Assembly: GCA_023229845.1 (NCBI GenBank)
Contig: JALNYK010000027.1
Coordinates: 1 to 40,511 of the forward strand
DNA from: Gallionella sp.
GTDB lineage: Bacteria; Pseudomonadota; Gammaproteobacteria; Burkholderiales; Gallionellaceae
Reading direction: 5' to 3'
Length of the DNA stretch: 40,511 nt
In this document: positions 28,307 through 36,808 of the stretch, in pieces
Layout: every line of letters starts with the position of its first letter
Numbering within the stretch: the stretch's first letter is position 1
Translations under genes and position numbers: made by a program
The notes under the pieces: model-generated
Database searches by the model: none
The model's input: only the letters and a program-made list of their open reading frames with translations
Told to the model about the DNA's origin: nothing

Positions 28307-29175
28307 GGTGCGGCGAGCAATTGCAGGTAGCCCTGCGTCAGGGCCGTTCCCCAGAACAGGGCGATCAGTCCGCCGCCGGCCAGATAGGGGCCGAACGGGA
28401 TGGGGATGTTGCGGCCATGGCGCGCCGCGACGATCAGCGTGATGCCGACCACGGCGCCGACGAATGAGGACGACAGGATGATCAGCGGCAGCATCTGCCA
28501 GCCCAGCCAGGCGCCCAGCGCGGCGAGCAGCTTGAAGTCGCCGTAGCCCATGCCCTCCTTGCCGGTGGCGAGTTTGAACAGCCAGTACACGCTCCACAGC
28601 GACAGGTAGCCGAATATCGCGCCGAGCACCGCGCTGTGCAGGTCGGTGTACGTGCCAAAGCTGTTGAGCAGCAGGCCGATCCATAGCAGCGGCAGCGTGA
28701 TGTCGTCAGGCAGCAATTGGGTGTCGAAGTCTATCGCGGTCAGCGCCAGCAGCGCCCAGACCAGCAGCAGTGCGCCTGCTGCCGCCCAACCGAAACCGAA
28801 GTGCCATGCCGCGTAGGCGCTCAGCACGCCGCTGATGGTTTCGATAATGGGGTAGCGCGGCGAGATGGCCGCGCCGCAGCCCTTGCATTTGCCGCGCAGC
28901 AGCAGATAGCTGATGACCGGAATGTTCTCCATCGCGCCGATGGCGTGATTGCAGTGCGGACAGGCGGAGCGAGGCACGAGCAGGTTGTAGCGCGGCATTT
29001 CGGAGGGCTGTTCGCCGCGCAGTTCGGCGCACTGTTGCTGCCAGCCGAGCTCCATCATTTTCGGCAAGCGGTGGATCACGACGTTCAGGAAGCTGCCGAC
29101 CATCAATCCGAGCACGGCGCAGACGCCGGTAAATGCGGGAGGGGAGGATTGAAGAAGCTCGAATAATTCGGTCAT
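28303..29175 (-). CDS. pilD: Type IV prepilin peptidase / N-methyltransferase PilD
   Basis: Aspartic protease in the inner membrane that cleaves and methylates type IV pilins. 290 aa. The Zn-binding cysteine pairs CPHC and CKGC are present (about residues 72-101). Catalytic Asps lie in DFDTQLLPDD and in the GYGDFKLLAALGAWLG motif. Several transmembrane helices. No clear Shine-Dalgarno site: its leader is wholly a palindromic repeat. It follows pilC and couples to coaE. Confidence 0.96.
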   Translation of the reverse strand: MTELFELLQSSPPAFTGVCAVLGLMVGSFLNVVIHRLPKMMELGWQQQCAELRGEQPSEMPRYNLLVPRSACPHCNHAIGAMENIPVISYLLLRGKCKGCGAAISPRYPIIETISGVLSAYAAWHFGFGWAAAGALLLVWALLALTAIDFDTQLLPDDITLPLLWIGLLLNSFGTYTDLHSAVLGAIFGYLSLWSVYWLFKLATGKEGMGYGDFKLLAALGAWLGWQMLPLIILSSSFVGAVVGITLIVAARHGRNIPIPFGPYLAGGGLIALFWGTALTQGYLQLLAAP

Positions 29176-29180
29176 GGATT

Positions 29181-29304
29181 GTAGGGGCGCGATTCATCGC
29201 GCCCTTCTTGTTGTTATATGCGGAGAGTAGGGCGCGATACAACAAAGTCGGGCAATCCACTACACAGCAAGCTGCGTGTGGAATTGACACAATCGCGCCC
29301 CTAC
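29181..29304. repeat. Palindromic GTAGGGGCGCGATT repeat between pilC and pilD
   Basis: GTAGGGGCGCGATT (29181-29194) recurs exactly inverted at 29291-29304. Inside, GGGCGCGATtcATCGCGCCC is itself a hairpin, and GGGCGCGAT recurs near 29231. It occupies nearly all of the 136-nt pilC-pilD gap. Confidence 0.85.
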
Positions 29305-29311
29305 GGTTTCG

Positions 29312-30529
29312 TTAAACCACCTGGCCCATCTTGAAGATCGGCAAATACATCGCGACCACCATGCCGCCGATCAGCGTGCCGAGCACCACCATGATGATGG
29401 GCTCCATCAGGCTGGACAGCGCTTCGACGGCGTCGTCCACTTCGGCCTCGTAGAAGTCGGCCACCTTGCTCAGCATCGCATCGAGCGAACCGGCTTCCTC
29501 GCCGATGGCGACCATCTGCAGCACCATGCTGGGGAAGACTTCGGTATTCTGCATCGCGACGGTCAGGCTGTTGCCGGAGCTGACTTCGCGCTGAATGTAT
29601 TTTGTGGCATCGAAATACACCGCATTGCCGGCCGCACCTGCAACCGAGTCGAAGGCTTCGACCAGCGGCACGCCGGCGGCAAACATCGTGGCCAGCGTAC
29701 GGCTCCAGCGAGCGATACTGGCCTTGCGGATCAGTTCGCCGAAGATCGGCAGCTTGAGCAACAGTCGATCCATCACGGCCTGCATCTTCTTGCTGCGTTT
29801 CCAGAAATAGAAAAAGCTATAGAGCCCGCCTCCGATGCCGCCAAAAATCAGCCACCAGTAAGTGACGAAGAAATCGGAGATCGCCATGATGAACAGCGTC
29901 GGCGCGGGCAAATCCGCGCCGAAGCTGGAGAACAGCTCCTTGAACGCGGGGATCACGAAAATCATGATCACGGCGGTGATGATGAAGGCGACTACGATGA
30001 TCGAGACAGGATAGAACAGCGCCGATTTGATCTTGCTCTTGATCGCCTGGATTTTTTCCTTGTAGGTCGCCAGCCGGTCCAGCAGTGTGTCCAGAATACC
30101 GGCCGCTTCGCCTGCACCGATCAGGTTGCAGTACAGTTCGTCGAAATACAGCGGATATTTCTTAAAGGCCTGCTGCAGGCTGCTGCCGGTCTCGACGTCG
30201 GTCTTGATATCGAACAGCAACCGCGCCACGGAGGGATTGCTGTGCCCCTTGCCGACGATGTCGAACGCCTGCAGTAGCGGCACGCCGGATTTCATCATGG
30301 TGGCGAGCTGACGGGTGAATAGCGAAATGTCCTTCTCGTTGACTGGTTTTCCGGTGCTGCGCAGTTTTTTGATCTTGATTACCTGAATGCCTTGACGGCG
30401 CAAGTGTGCGGATACTGTGGCCTCGCCGGGCCCGCGCATTTCGCCCTTGACCCGTTTGCCGGACTTGTCCTTGCCTTCCCACAGGTAGGAATATTCTTTT
30501 GCTTTATCTGTCTTGCGGGCGACTGCCAT
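29312..30529 (-). CDS. pilC: Type IV pilus inner membrane platform protein PilC
   Basis: 405 aa with two T2SS-F domains (about residues 70-195 and 275-397), three transmembrane segments, and the hallmark SLFTRQLATMMKSGVPLLQAF, GEAAGILDTLLDRLA, and GEEAGSLDAMLSKVA. Good ribosome binding site (GAGGGAAA). pilC and pilD would work with the PilB ATPase, which normally lies just upstream; here the upstream gene is a CorB-like protein instead. Confidence 0.96.
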   Translation of the reverse strand: MAVARKTDKAKEYSYLWEGKDKSGKRVKGEMRGPGEATVSAHLRRQGIQVIKIKKLRSTGKPVNEKDISLFTRQLATMMKSGVPLLQAFDIVGKGHSNPSVARLLFDIKTDVETGSSLQQAFKKYPLYFDELYCNLIGAGEAAGILDTLLDRLATYKEKIQAIKSKIKSALFYPVSIIVVAFIITAVIMIFVIPAFKELFSSFGADLPAPTLFIMAISDFFVTYWWLIFGGIGGGLYSFFYFWKRSKKMQAVMDRLLLKLPIFGELIRKASIARWSRTLATMFAAGVPLVEAFDSVAGAAGNAVYFDATKYIQREVSSGNSLTVAMQNTEVFPSMVLQMVAIGEEAGSLDAMLSKVADFYEAEVDDAVEALSSLMEPIIMVVLGTLIGGMVVAMYLPIFKMGQVV

Positions 30530-30616
30530 AGCGTTTCCCTCAGGGTGCTTTCAGGATTGACGGGCATGATGCCGAGCTTTGCACTGCTTGTAAAGCAGTA
30601 GGGGCATGGTGCGGCC

Positions 30617-31897
30617 TTACGTTCTGGCGTTTGTCCGCGCAGGGAAGATGCGCGCTACTTTCACGCTGCGGTCCTGGGTCTGGATGATCTCGATCGGATA
30701 GTCGGCGATCTTCAGGCTGGTGCCGGCCTCCGGAATGTCTTCGAGATGTTCGAGGATCAGCCCGTTGAGTGTCTTTGCGCCTGCCAGAGGCAGATGCAGT
30801 CCGAGCTTGCGGTTCAGTTCGCGCAGGCTGCTGCTGCCCTCCAGCAGGAAGCTGCCGTCGTCCTGGCGCAGGAACTTCCCGGTCTGGGTCGGGGACTGGG
30901 TGGTGAATTCGCCGACGATCTCTTCGAGGATGTTCTCCAGCGTCACCAGTCCCAGCAGTTCGCCGTATTCGTCCACGACCATCCCGAGTCGCGCCTGGCG
31001 TTCCTGGAAATGCTGCAGCTGCTTGAGCAGCGGCGTATCCGACGGGATGAAGTAGGGTTCGTACAGTGTCTCGCGCAGTTGCGCCATGTCCAGCGTCGCG
31101 TCCTGGAGCAGCGCCGGCACCCGTTTCATGTGCAGGATGCCGATGATGTTGCCGGGAGTATCGGCATACACCGGGAGCAGCGTGTGATGGCTGGTGATGA
31201 TCTGCTGGCGTAGCTCGTCCGCATCCGCGCCTATATTCAGTGCCTCGATCTGGTTGCGCGGAATCATCACGTCGTTGACGGTGATGCGTTCGAGATCGAC
31301 CAGGTTAAGCAGCATCTTCTGGTGCTTGCGCGGCAGGAAGTGTTCGGCATCCAGCACCAGTCCGCGCAGTTCCTCCAGCGTCATCTTCTGCTTGCTCTGG
31401 TCGGTTTCTATCTTGATGCGCAGCAGCCACAGCAGTCCTTTCACCATGCCCCCCGCGATCGAAACGACCGGGTGGAACAGGGTGATCAGCGGCGTGAGCA
31501 CATAGCTTGCGGGCAAGGCGATGCGTTCCGGATAGCTCGCCGCGATGATCTTGGGCATGATTTCGCTGAATACCAGCAACGCAAAAGTGATTGCCAGCGT
31601 GCCCAGCAATATCGCCAGATCATCCTGTCCAAACAGGCGCAGGATGATGATGTTGGTGACGGCGGCCGCGGCGACGTTGACCAGCGTGTTGCCCAGCAGG
31701 ATGGAGCCGAGCAGCTTGTCCACTTGTCCGAGCAGTCGGTTGGTCAGCCTGGCGCTGCGATTGCCCTTGCGCAACAGGCTGTTCAGGCGATAGCGGTTGA
31801 TCGCCATCATGCTGGTTTCCGAGCCGGAAAAGAACGCGCTGCAAATCAGCAACAACAGCAGGATGCCTAACAGCGCATTGATGGAGAGATCGTCCAA
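30617..31897 (-). CDS. CNNM/CorB-HlyC family membrane protein (DUF21-CBS-CorC_HlyC)
   Basis: 426 aa. Residues 1-190 form a DUF21/CNNM membrane domain (SAFFSGSETSMMAINRYRLN, LGNTLVNVAAA, FSEIMPKIIAASYPE). A CBS pair follows (about 205-330; VMIPRNQIEALN, LGMVVDEYGELLGLVTLEN), then a CorC_HlyC domain (340-420). Members act in Mg2+ export or resistance (CorB/YfjD type). TTG start with no evident Shine-Dalgarno site, 41 nt after lgt, so it may depend on read-through from lgt. Confidence 0.9.
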   Translation of the reverse strand: MDDLSINALLGILLLLLICSAFFSGSETSMMAINRYRLNSLLRKGNRSARLTNRLLGQVDKLLGSILLGNTLVNVAAAAVTNIIILRLFGQDDLAILLGTLAITFALLVFSEIMPKIIAASYPERIALPASYVLTPLITLFHPVVSIAGGMVKGLLWLLRIKIETDQSKQKMTLEELRGLVLDAEHFLPRKHQKMLLNLVDLERITVNDVMIPRNQIEALNIGADADELRQQIITSHHTLLPVYADTPGNIIGILHMKRVPALLQDATLDMAQLRETLYEPYFIPSDTPLLKQLQHFQERQARLGMVVDEYGELLGLVTLENILEEIVGEFTTQSPTQTGKFLRQDDGSFLLEGSSSLRELNRKLGLHLPLAGAKTLNGLILEHLEDIPEAGTSLKIADYPIEIIQTQDRSVKVARIFPARTNART

Positions 31898-31938
31898 GGT
31901 CTATGTGGCCGGAATGGTGTGCGTGCGCCCGATGCGAG

Positions 31939-32721
31939 TCAAACCGGGCGTCGTTTGCTGTAACGCATCAGCAGGATGCCGGCGATCATCATAGGCAGGC
32001 TCAGCCACTGTCCCATGCTCATGCCCATGGACAGCAGTCCAAGATGTCCGTCCGGTTCGCGTGTGAACTCGACCAGGAAACGGAAGCTGCCGTAGCCGAT
32101 CAGGAACAGCCCGGATAGCGCGCCGACCGGGCGCGGCTTGCGTGCGTACAGCCACAGCAGGACGAACAGCAGCACGCCTTCCAGCGCGAATTCGTACAGT
32201 TGCGACGGGTGGCGCGGCAGTTCGTCGACGTTGGGGAAGACCATCGCCCAAGGCATGTCGGAGGGGCGTCCCCACAGTTCGCCGTTGATAAAGTTGCCCA
32301 GCCGGCCGAACGCGAGTCCGGGCGGCACCAGCGGCGCGATGAAGTCGGTCAGTTGCAGCCAGTGCAGCCGCTGCTTGTGCGCGAACCAGACCAGTGCGAC
32401 CAGCACGCCGAGGAAGCCGCCGTGGAACGACATGCCGCCCTGCCACAGCGCGAAGATCTCCAGCGGATGTCCGGCGTAATACGAGAACTTGTAGAACAGC
32501 ACATAACCCAACCGCCCGCCGAGGATCACGCCGAGCACGCCGTAGAACAGCAGGTCATCGAGCTGTTTGGCATCGATAGGGGGGCGACGCAATGCGGCGA
32601 TGCGCTTGCGGCCCAGCCACAGAAAAGTCATGAAGCCGGCCAGGTACATCAGGCCATACCAGTGGATGCCGAGCGGGCCGAGTTGCAGGGCGACGGGGTC
32701 GAATTGCGGATGAACGAGCAT
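31939..32721 (-). CDS. lgt: Prolipoprotein diacylglyceryl transferase Lgt
   Basis: First step of lipoprotein maturation: adds diacylglycerol to the lipobox Cys. 260 aa, seven hydrophobic segments. The signature GRLGNFINGELWGRPSDMPWA is present in two parts (GRLGNFINGELWG, then the ARP-region equivalent), with HGGFLG and HPSQLYE around it. Start ATG 32721; a larger open frame upstream runs antisense through ilvD and is not used. Divergent from ilvD with 63 bp between. Confidence 0.97.
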   Translation of the reverse strand: MLVHPQFDPVALQLGPLGIHWYGLMYLAGFMTFLWLGRKRIAALRRPPIDAKQLDDLLFYGVLGVILGGRLGYVLFYKFSYYAGHPLEIFALWQGGMSFHGGFLGVLVALVWFAHKQRLHWLQLTDFIAPLVPPGLAFGRLGNFINGELWGRPSDMPWAMVFPNVDELPRHPSQLYEFALEGVLLFVLLWLYARKPRPVGALSGLFLIGYGSFRFLVEFTREPDGHLGLLSMGMSMGQWLSLPMMIAGILLMRYSKRRPV

Positions 32722-32727
32722 GGGGTA

Positions 32728-32756
32728 TTGGGTTAAAATCGAGCGGTCAATTATAC
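32728..32756 (+). promoter_or_regulatory. Candidate sigma-70 promoter for ilvD
   Basis: TTGGGT (32728-32733), 17-nt spacer, TTATAC (32751-32756), in the 63-bp gap between divergent lgt and ilvD starts. It would give a leader of about 22 nt. Match is moderate; no test possible here. Confidence 0.4.
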
Positions 32757-32784
32757 GTGCCCTGCAATTTTTTAGAGAGACAAC

Positions 32785-34638
32785 ATGCCCGCATATCGTT
32801 CCCGCACCTCCACCCACGGCCGCAACATGGCCGGCGCGCGCTCCCTGTGGCGCGCCACAGGCATGACCGACGGCGACTTCGGCAAGCCCATCATCGCGAT
32901 CGCCAACTCGTTCACCCAGTTCGTGCCCGGCCATGTCCACCTCAAGGATATGGGGCAGCTGGTGGCGCGCGAGATCGAGAAGGCCGGCGGCATCGCTAAG
33001 GAATTCAACACTATCGCGGTGGACGACGGCATCGCGATGGGCCACGACGGCATGCTGTATTCGCTGCCCAGCCGCGACCTGATCGCCGACAGCGTGGAAT
33101 ATATGGTCAACGCGCACTGCGCCGACGCGCTGGTGTGTATCTCCAACTGCGACAAAATCACGCCGGGCATGCTGATGGCGGCGATGCGCCTGAACATTCC
33201 GGTGGTGTTCGTTTCCGGCGGGCCGATGGAAGCCGGCAAGGTCAACTGGCAGGGCAAGGTCAAAGGCCTCGATCTGGTCGACGCGATGGTCGCCGCCGCC
33301 GACAGCCATTACAGCGACGAGGAGGTGGACGCCATCGAGCGTTCCGCCTGTCCGACTTGCGGTTCCTGTTCCGGCATGTTCACCGCGAATTCGATGAATT
33401 GCCTGACGGAAGCGTTGGGCCTGTCGCTGCCGGGCAACGGCTCGCTGGTGGCGACGCACGCTCAACGCAAGGAGCTGTTCCTAGGGGCGGGCCGGTTGAT
33501 TGTCGAATTGTGCAAGCGTTATTACGAACAGGACGACGAGTCGGTGTTGCCGCGCAGCATCGCGACTTTCGGCGCGTTCGAGAACGCGATGGCGCTGGAT
33601 ATCGCGATGGGCGGATCGACCAATACCGTGCTGCACCTGCTTGCGATCGCGCGCGAAGCTGGCGTGGATTTCACGATGAAGGACATGGATCGCCTGTCGC
33701 GTCATGTGCCGACGCTGTGCAAGGTCGCACCGTCCTCCGAATACCATATGGAAGACGTGCATCGCGCGGGCGGCATCGCGGCGATTCTGGGCGAACTGGA
33801 CAGGGCCGGGCTGCTGCACGGCGACGCCGGTACGGTACACAGCAAGACGCTGCGCGACGGGCTGAAGCAATGGGACATCGTGCAGACCGGCGACGAGGAT
33901 GTGAAGAAGTTCTTCCGTGCCGCGCCCGGCGGCATCGTCACCACCATCGCGTTCTCGCAGTCCATGCTGTATCCGGAGCTGGATGCCGATCGCGCCAGCG
34001 GCTGCATCCGCGACAAGGCTCATGCCTATTCCAAGGATGGTGGATTAGCGGTGTTGCACGGCAACATCGCGCTGGACGGCTGCATCGTCAAGACTGCGGG
34101 CGTGGACGACAGCATCCTGAAATTCACCGGACGCGCGCGCGTGTTCGAGAGTCAGGATGCTTCCGTAGCTGCGATCCTCGCCGATCAGATCGTCGCGGGC
34201 GATGTGGTGGTGATACGTTACGAAGGGCCGAAGGGCGGGCCGGGCATGCAAGAGATGCTGTATCCGACCTCGTACCTGAAATCCAAGGGGCTGGGCAAGG
34301 CTTGCGCACTGCTGACCGACGGACGCTTCTCCGGCGGCACGTCCGGCCTTTCCATCGGCCACGTCTCGCCTGAGGCCGCGAGCGGCGGCGCAATTGGGCT
34401 GGTGCAGGAAGGCGACACCATAGAGATCGACATCCCGAATCGCACCATCGATCTGGCGATTTCCGCTGACGAGCTGGCGCAGCGCCGTGCCGCGATGGAA
34501 GCGAAAGGCAGCAAGGCATGGAAGCCCGCCGCCGAGCGTCAGCGCAAGGTGTCCGTGGCGCTACGGGCTTATGCCGCCATGGTGACCTCGGCCGACAAGG
34601 GCGCGGTGCGCGATGTGACACAGATTGAAAAACACTAA
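32785..34638 (+). CDS. ilvD: Dihydroxy-acid dehydratase IlvD
   Basis: Fe-S dehydratase of valine, isoleucine and leucine synthesis. 617 aa (E. coli 616). Cluster cysteines sit in CISNCDKITPGM and SACPTCGSCSGMFTANS; the C-terminal TDGRFSGGTSGLSIGHVSPE is the family signature. Start ATG 32785 with AGAGAGA. Followed after 19 nt by the YeaD-like gene. Confidence 0.98.
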   Translation: MPAYRSRTSTHGRNMAGARSLWRATGMTDGDFGKPIIAIANSFTQFVPGHVHLKDMGQLVAREIEKAGGIAKEFNTIAVDDGIAMGHDGMLYSLPSRDLIADSVEYMVNAHCADALVCISNCDKITPGMLMAAMRLNIPVVFVSGGPMEAGKVNWQGKVKGLDLVDAMVAAADSHYSDEEVDAIERSACPTCGSCSGMFTANSMNCLTEALGLSLPGNGSLVATHAQRKELFLGAGRLIVELCKRYYEQDDESVLPRSIATFGAFENAMALDIAMGGSTNTVLHLLAIAREAGVDFTMKDMDRLSRHVPTLCKVAPSSEYHMEDVHRAGGIAAILGELDRAGLLHGDAGTVHSKTLRDGLKQWDIVQTGDEDVKKFFRAAPGGIVTTIAFSQSMLYPELDADRASGCIRDKAHAYSKDGGLAVLHGNIALDGCIVKTAGVDDSILKFTGRARVFESQDASVAAILADQIVAGDVVVIRYEGPKGGPGMQEMLYPTSYLKSKGLGKACALLTDGRFSGGTSGLSIGHVSPEAASGGAIGLVQEGDTIEIDIPNRTIDLAISADELAQRRAAMEAKGSKAWKPAAERQRKVSVALRAYAAMVTSADKGAVRDVTQIEKH

Positions 34639-34657
34639 ATCAAGAGGATAAGTAGGC

Positions 34658-35569
34658 ATGAATACAGCACAGCAATTGAACACGCAATTCGGCATCAAGG
34701 GGCAACTGTCTTTCCGCGAGGATGCCAGCGGCTTGGTCGTCGCCGAGATCGACAACGCACAGGCGACAGCATCGCTGTGCCTGCAGGGCGCGCACCTGAT
34801 GACCTGGCAACCGAAAAGCCAATCCGTGCCGGTGGTGTGGCTGTCGCGCGATGCGAAGCTGGCGGCGGGCAAGTCGATCCGCGGCGGCGCGCCGGTGTGC
34901 TGGCCGTGGTTCGGCGCTCATGCGTCCGAGGTGAGCTTCCCGGGCCATGGCTTTGCGCGCACCGTGCCGTGGAACGTGGTCGAATCGGGCGTGGAGCCGG
35001 ACGGCGCGACGCGTCTGACGTTGCGCCTGGTGGCGAGCGACAAGACCCGCGCGCAATGGCCGCACGATTGCACGCTGGATTTGACCGTGATCGTCGGCGA
35101 TACGCTGCGCATGGAAATGACCACCGAGAACACCGGCGCGGAAGCGTTCGTGATCGGCGAAGCGCTGCACACCTATTTCCAGATCGGCGACATCGGTGCG
35201 GTGCGCGTCACTGGGCTGGAAGGCTGCGGCTACTGGGACAAGGTCGGCGGCTCGACGCTGCGCAAACAGGACGGCGCAATCGCCTTCTCCGGCGAAACCG
35301 ACCGCGTGTACATCGACACCGCAGCCGAGTGCGTGATCGAAGATGACAAGCTGAAGCGCCGCATCCATGTCGCCAAGTCCGGCAGCCTCTCTACCGTGGT
35401 GTGGACGCCGTGGGTCGAGAAGGCCAACAAGATGGGCGATATGGGGCAACCGGATGGTTGGCGCGAAATGGTGTGCGTGGAGTCGGTGAATGCGATCGAA
35501 AACGTGGTCACGGTCGCCGCGGGAACAAAGCACACCATGATTGTCGAATACCGAACTGAATCGCTGTAA
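34658..35569 (+). CDS. D-hexose-6-phosphate epimerase-like protein (YeaD family)
   Basis: 303 aa aldose-1-epimerase-fold protein. Recognised by LQGAHLMTWQP near residue 45, GGAPVCWPWFG near 80, HGFARTVPW near 106, EALHTYFQIGD near 170 and ESVNAIENVVTVAAG near the end. Both His (106 region and 173 region) and the late Glu expected for catalysis are present. Ribosome binding site GAGGAT. Same strand as ilvD, perhaps cotranscribed. Confidence 0.92.
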   Translation: MNTAQQLNTQFGIKGQLSFREDASGLVVAEIDNAQATASLCLQGAHLMTWQPKSQSVPVVWLSRDAKLAAGKSIRGGAPVCWPWFGAHASEVSFPGHGFARTVPWNVVESGVEPDGATRLTLRLVASDKTRAQWPHDCTLDLTVIVGDTLRMEMTTENTGAEAFVIGEALHTYFQIGDIGAVRVTGLEGCGYWDKVGGSTLRKQDGAIAFSGETDRVYIDTAAECVIEDDKLKRRIHVAKSGSLSTVVWTPWVEKANKMGDMGQPDGWREMVCVESVNAIENVVTVAAGTKHTMIVEYRTESL

Positions 35570-35601
35570 TTTTCAATCACCCCTGAACTAAGGAGAACAT
35601 C

Positions 35602-36174
35602 ATGCGTACACGAAATCTGTTGTTGGCATCGTTGTTGGTCGCACTCTATGGCTGCCAGCCGGAAACCCCGACTCAACCGCCTGCAGGTTCTGCGATGGAG
35701 CCGCCAGTTGCCCCTACGTCTGTCCCGGTTGCCATGACTCCGGCACCCTCTCCGGAGCAAACTGCCGTACCAGTTCCGGTCGAAAAGGCCGCGCCAGTGG
35801 TGCAGGAAAAGCCTGTCGCCATGACGGAGTCGGCAGCGAAGCCCGCTGTTGCTGCGCCGACGGTAAAGGTTGAGCCGGCCGCCGTAGCAGCCAAGCCCGA
35901 GGTCAAGGCAGGGATGTCCGAAGCCGATGCATTGGGGTTGGCGAAGAAGAGTGGTTGCCTGGTTTGCCATACCATCGATAAGAAAGTGGTCGGCCCGGCA
36001 TGGAAGGATGTGGCGGCCAAATATCGCGGCGATGCGGGTGCGGAGGCCAGAATAATGGACAAGATCGCCAAGGGCGGTAGCGGTGTTTGGGGCAGTATTG
36101 CGATGCCGCCCAATTCCCGGCTCAGCGAGGCGGACCGCCAGGCGCTGGCGAGATTCGTGCTGTCGCTGAAATAA
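35602..36174 (+). CDS. Lipoprotein class I cytochrome c
   Basis: 190 aa. A signal peptide ends in ALYGC (likely lipid-modified Cys18). A Pro/Ala/Val-rich linker covers about residues 19-105. Then comes a small cytochrome domain with CLVCH haem site, KKVVGPAWKDVAAKY, and AMPPNSRLSEADRQAL with the distal Met. Likely a membrane-tethered periplasmic electron carrier. The haem domain is a close relative of the cytochrome encoded next (36379-36678), indicating duplication. Lipobox position -2 is Tyr, less usual. Confidence 0.92.
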   Translation: MRTRNLLLASLLVALYGCQPETPTQPPAGSAMEPPVAPTSVPVAMTPAPSPEQTAVPVPVEKAAPVVQEKPVAMTESAAKPAVAAPTVKVEPAAVAAKPEVKAGMSEADALGLAKKSGCLVCHTIDKKVVGPAWKDVAAKYRGDAGAEARIMDKIAKGGSGVWGSIAMPPNSRLSEADRQALARFVLSLK

Positions 36175-36225
36175 GTCGCGATTGTGCGCTGCATCGGGCG
36201 GAAGCCGGCGTGGTGCAGGAAATTT

Positions 36226-36256
36226 GACGGGTCATGTCAACCTGGCATGACCCGTC
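36226..36256. repeat. Perfect 11-bp hairpin between the cytochrome genes
   Basis: GACGGGTCATG (36226-36236) pairs with CATGACCCGTC (36246-36256). There is no U-run after it, so it is at most a weak terminator of the upstream gene. Confidence 0.7.
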
Positions 36257-36290
36257 CGCGTTGTTGGCTTGCCCCGCTCAAGATTTAGGT

Positions 36291-36318
36291 TTGCAAGGCA
36301 GGCGGAGTTGTTTAGAAT
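36291..36318 (+). promoter_or_regulatory. Candidate promoter for the soluble cytochrome c
   Basis: TTGCAA (36291-36296), 16-nt spacer, TAGAAT (36313-36318). The leader would be about 55 nt and carry a small hairpin, CGAAGG/CCTTCG (36325-36341). Good box match, but unproven. Confidence 0.5.
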
Positions 36319-36378
36319 CAGCGCCGAAGGTAAAGCCTTCGCACTGTTCAGGTGAATTAATCAATAAACGGAGAGAAC

Positions 36379-36678
36379 ATGAAATCTATCGTCGTTAGCA
36401 TGATCGCAGCAGCAGGTCTGATGGTTGCAGGTAGCGCAGTGGCAACCGACATGCCGGCAGTAGCAAAGAAGAATAACTGCACCGCTTGCCACGCAGTGGA
36501 CAAGAAGGTGGTTGGCCCGGCTTGGAAAGATGTCGCAGCCAAGTCTGATCAGGCTACGATGGCTACGTCCATCACCAAGGGCAGCAAGGGCAAGTACAGT
36601 GCAATGCCTATGCCTCCACAGAAGGTCAGCGAAGCAGATCTGAAAGAGATCACCGCTTTTATCGCAGGTCTGAAGTAA
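36379..36678 (+). CDS. Soluble periplasmic cytochrome c (class I, c551/c552 type)
   Basis: 99 aa with signal peptide (cleavage probably after AVA, near residue 22), leaving a haem domain of about 77 residues. Haem site CTACH, conserved KKVVGPAWKDVAAK, distal Met in AMPMPPQ, C-terminal helix EADLKEITAFIAGL. GGAGAG ribosome binding site, own candidate promoter, and a strong terminator suggest a highly expressed monocistronic gene. Such carriers serve cytochrome oxidases or oxidative lithotrophy. Confidence 0.94.
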   Translation: MKSIVVSMIAAAGLMVAGSAVATDMPAVAKKNNCTACHAVDKKVVGPAWKDVAAKSDQATMATSITKGSKGKYSAMPMPPQKVSEADLKEITAFIAGLK

Positions 36679-36694
36679 TAGTTCTGTGATCGAC

Positions 36695-36722
36695 AAAAAA
36701 GCCGGCGCAAGCCGGCTTTTTT
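36695..36722. terminator. Strong bidirectional terminator after the cytochrome gene
   Basis: AAAAAAGCCGGC, loop GCAA, GCCGGCTTTTTT: a perfect palindrome with a U-run on either strand, 17 nt after the stop. Confidence 0.95.
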
Positions 36723-36808
36723 GTTGCCGTAATTCCGCCGGGAGCTTGAGTTCGCAGTCCGTTCGGGGTTTAATCCGACCCGATATCAACAAGAAAACAG
36801 GGAGAGTC

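Noticed and set aside
31939..33465. Long minus-strand frame covering lgt and running antisense into ilvD
   Set aside because: Only the part from 32721 downward matches Lgt; the rest is a high-GC shadow of ilvD.
36686..36808. N-terminal extension of the AGCS symporter
   Set aside because: It would include the cytochrome terminator; ATG 36809 has a good ribosome binding site.
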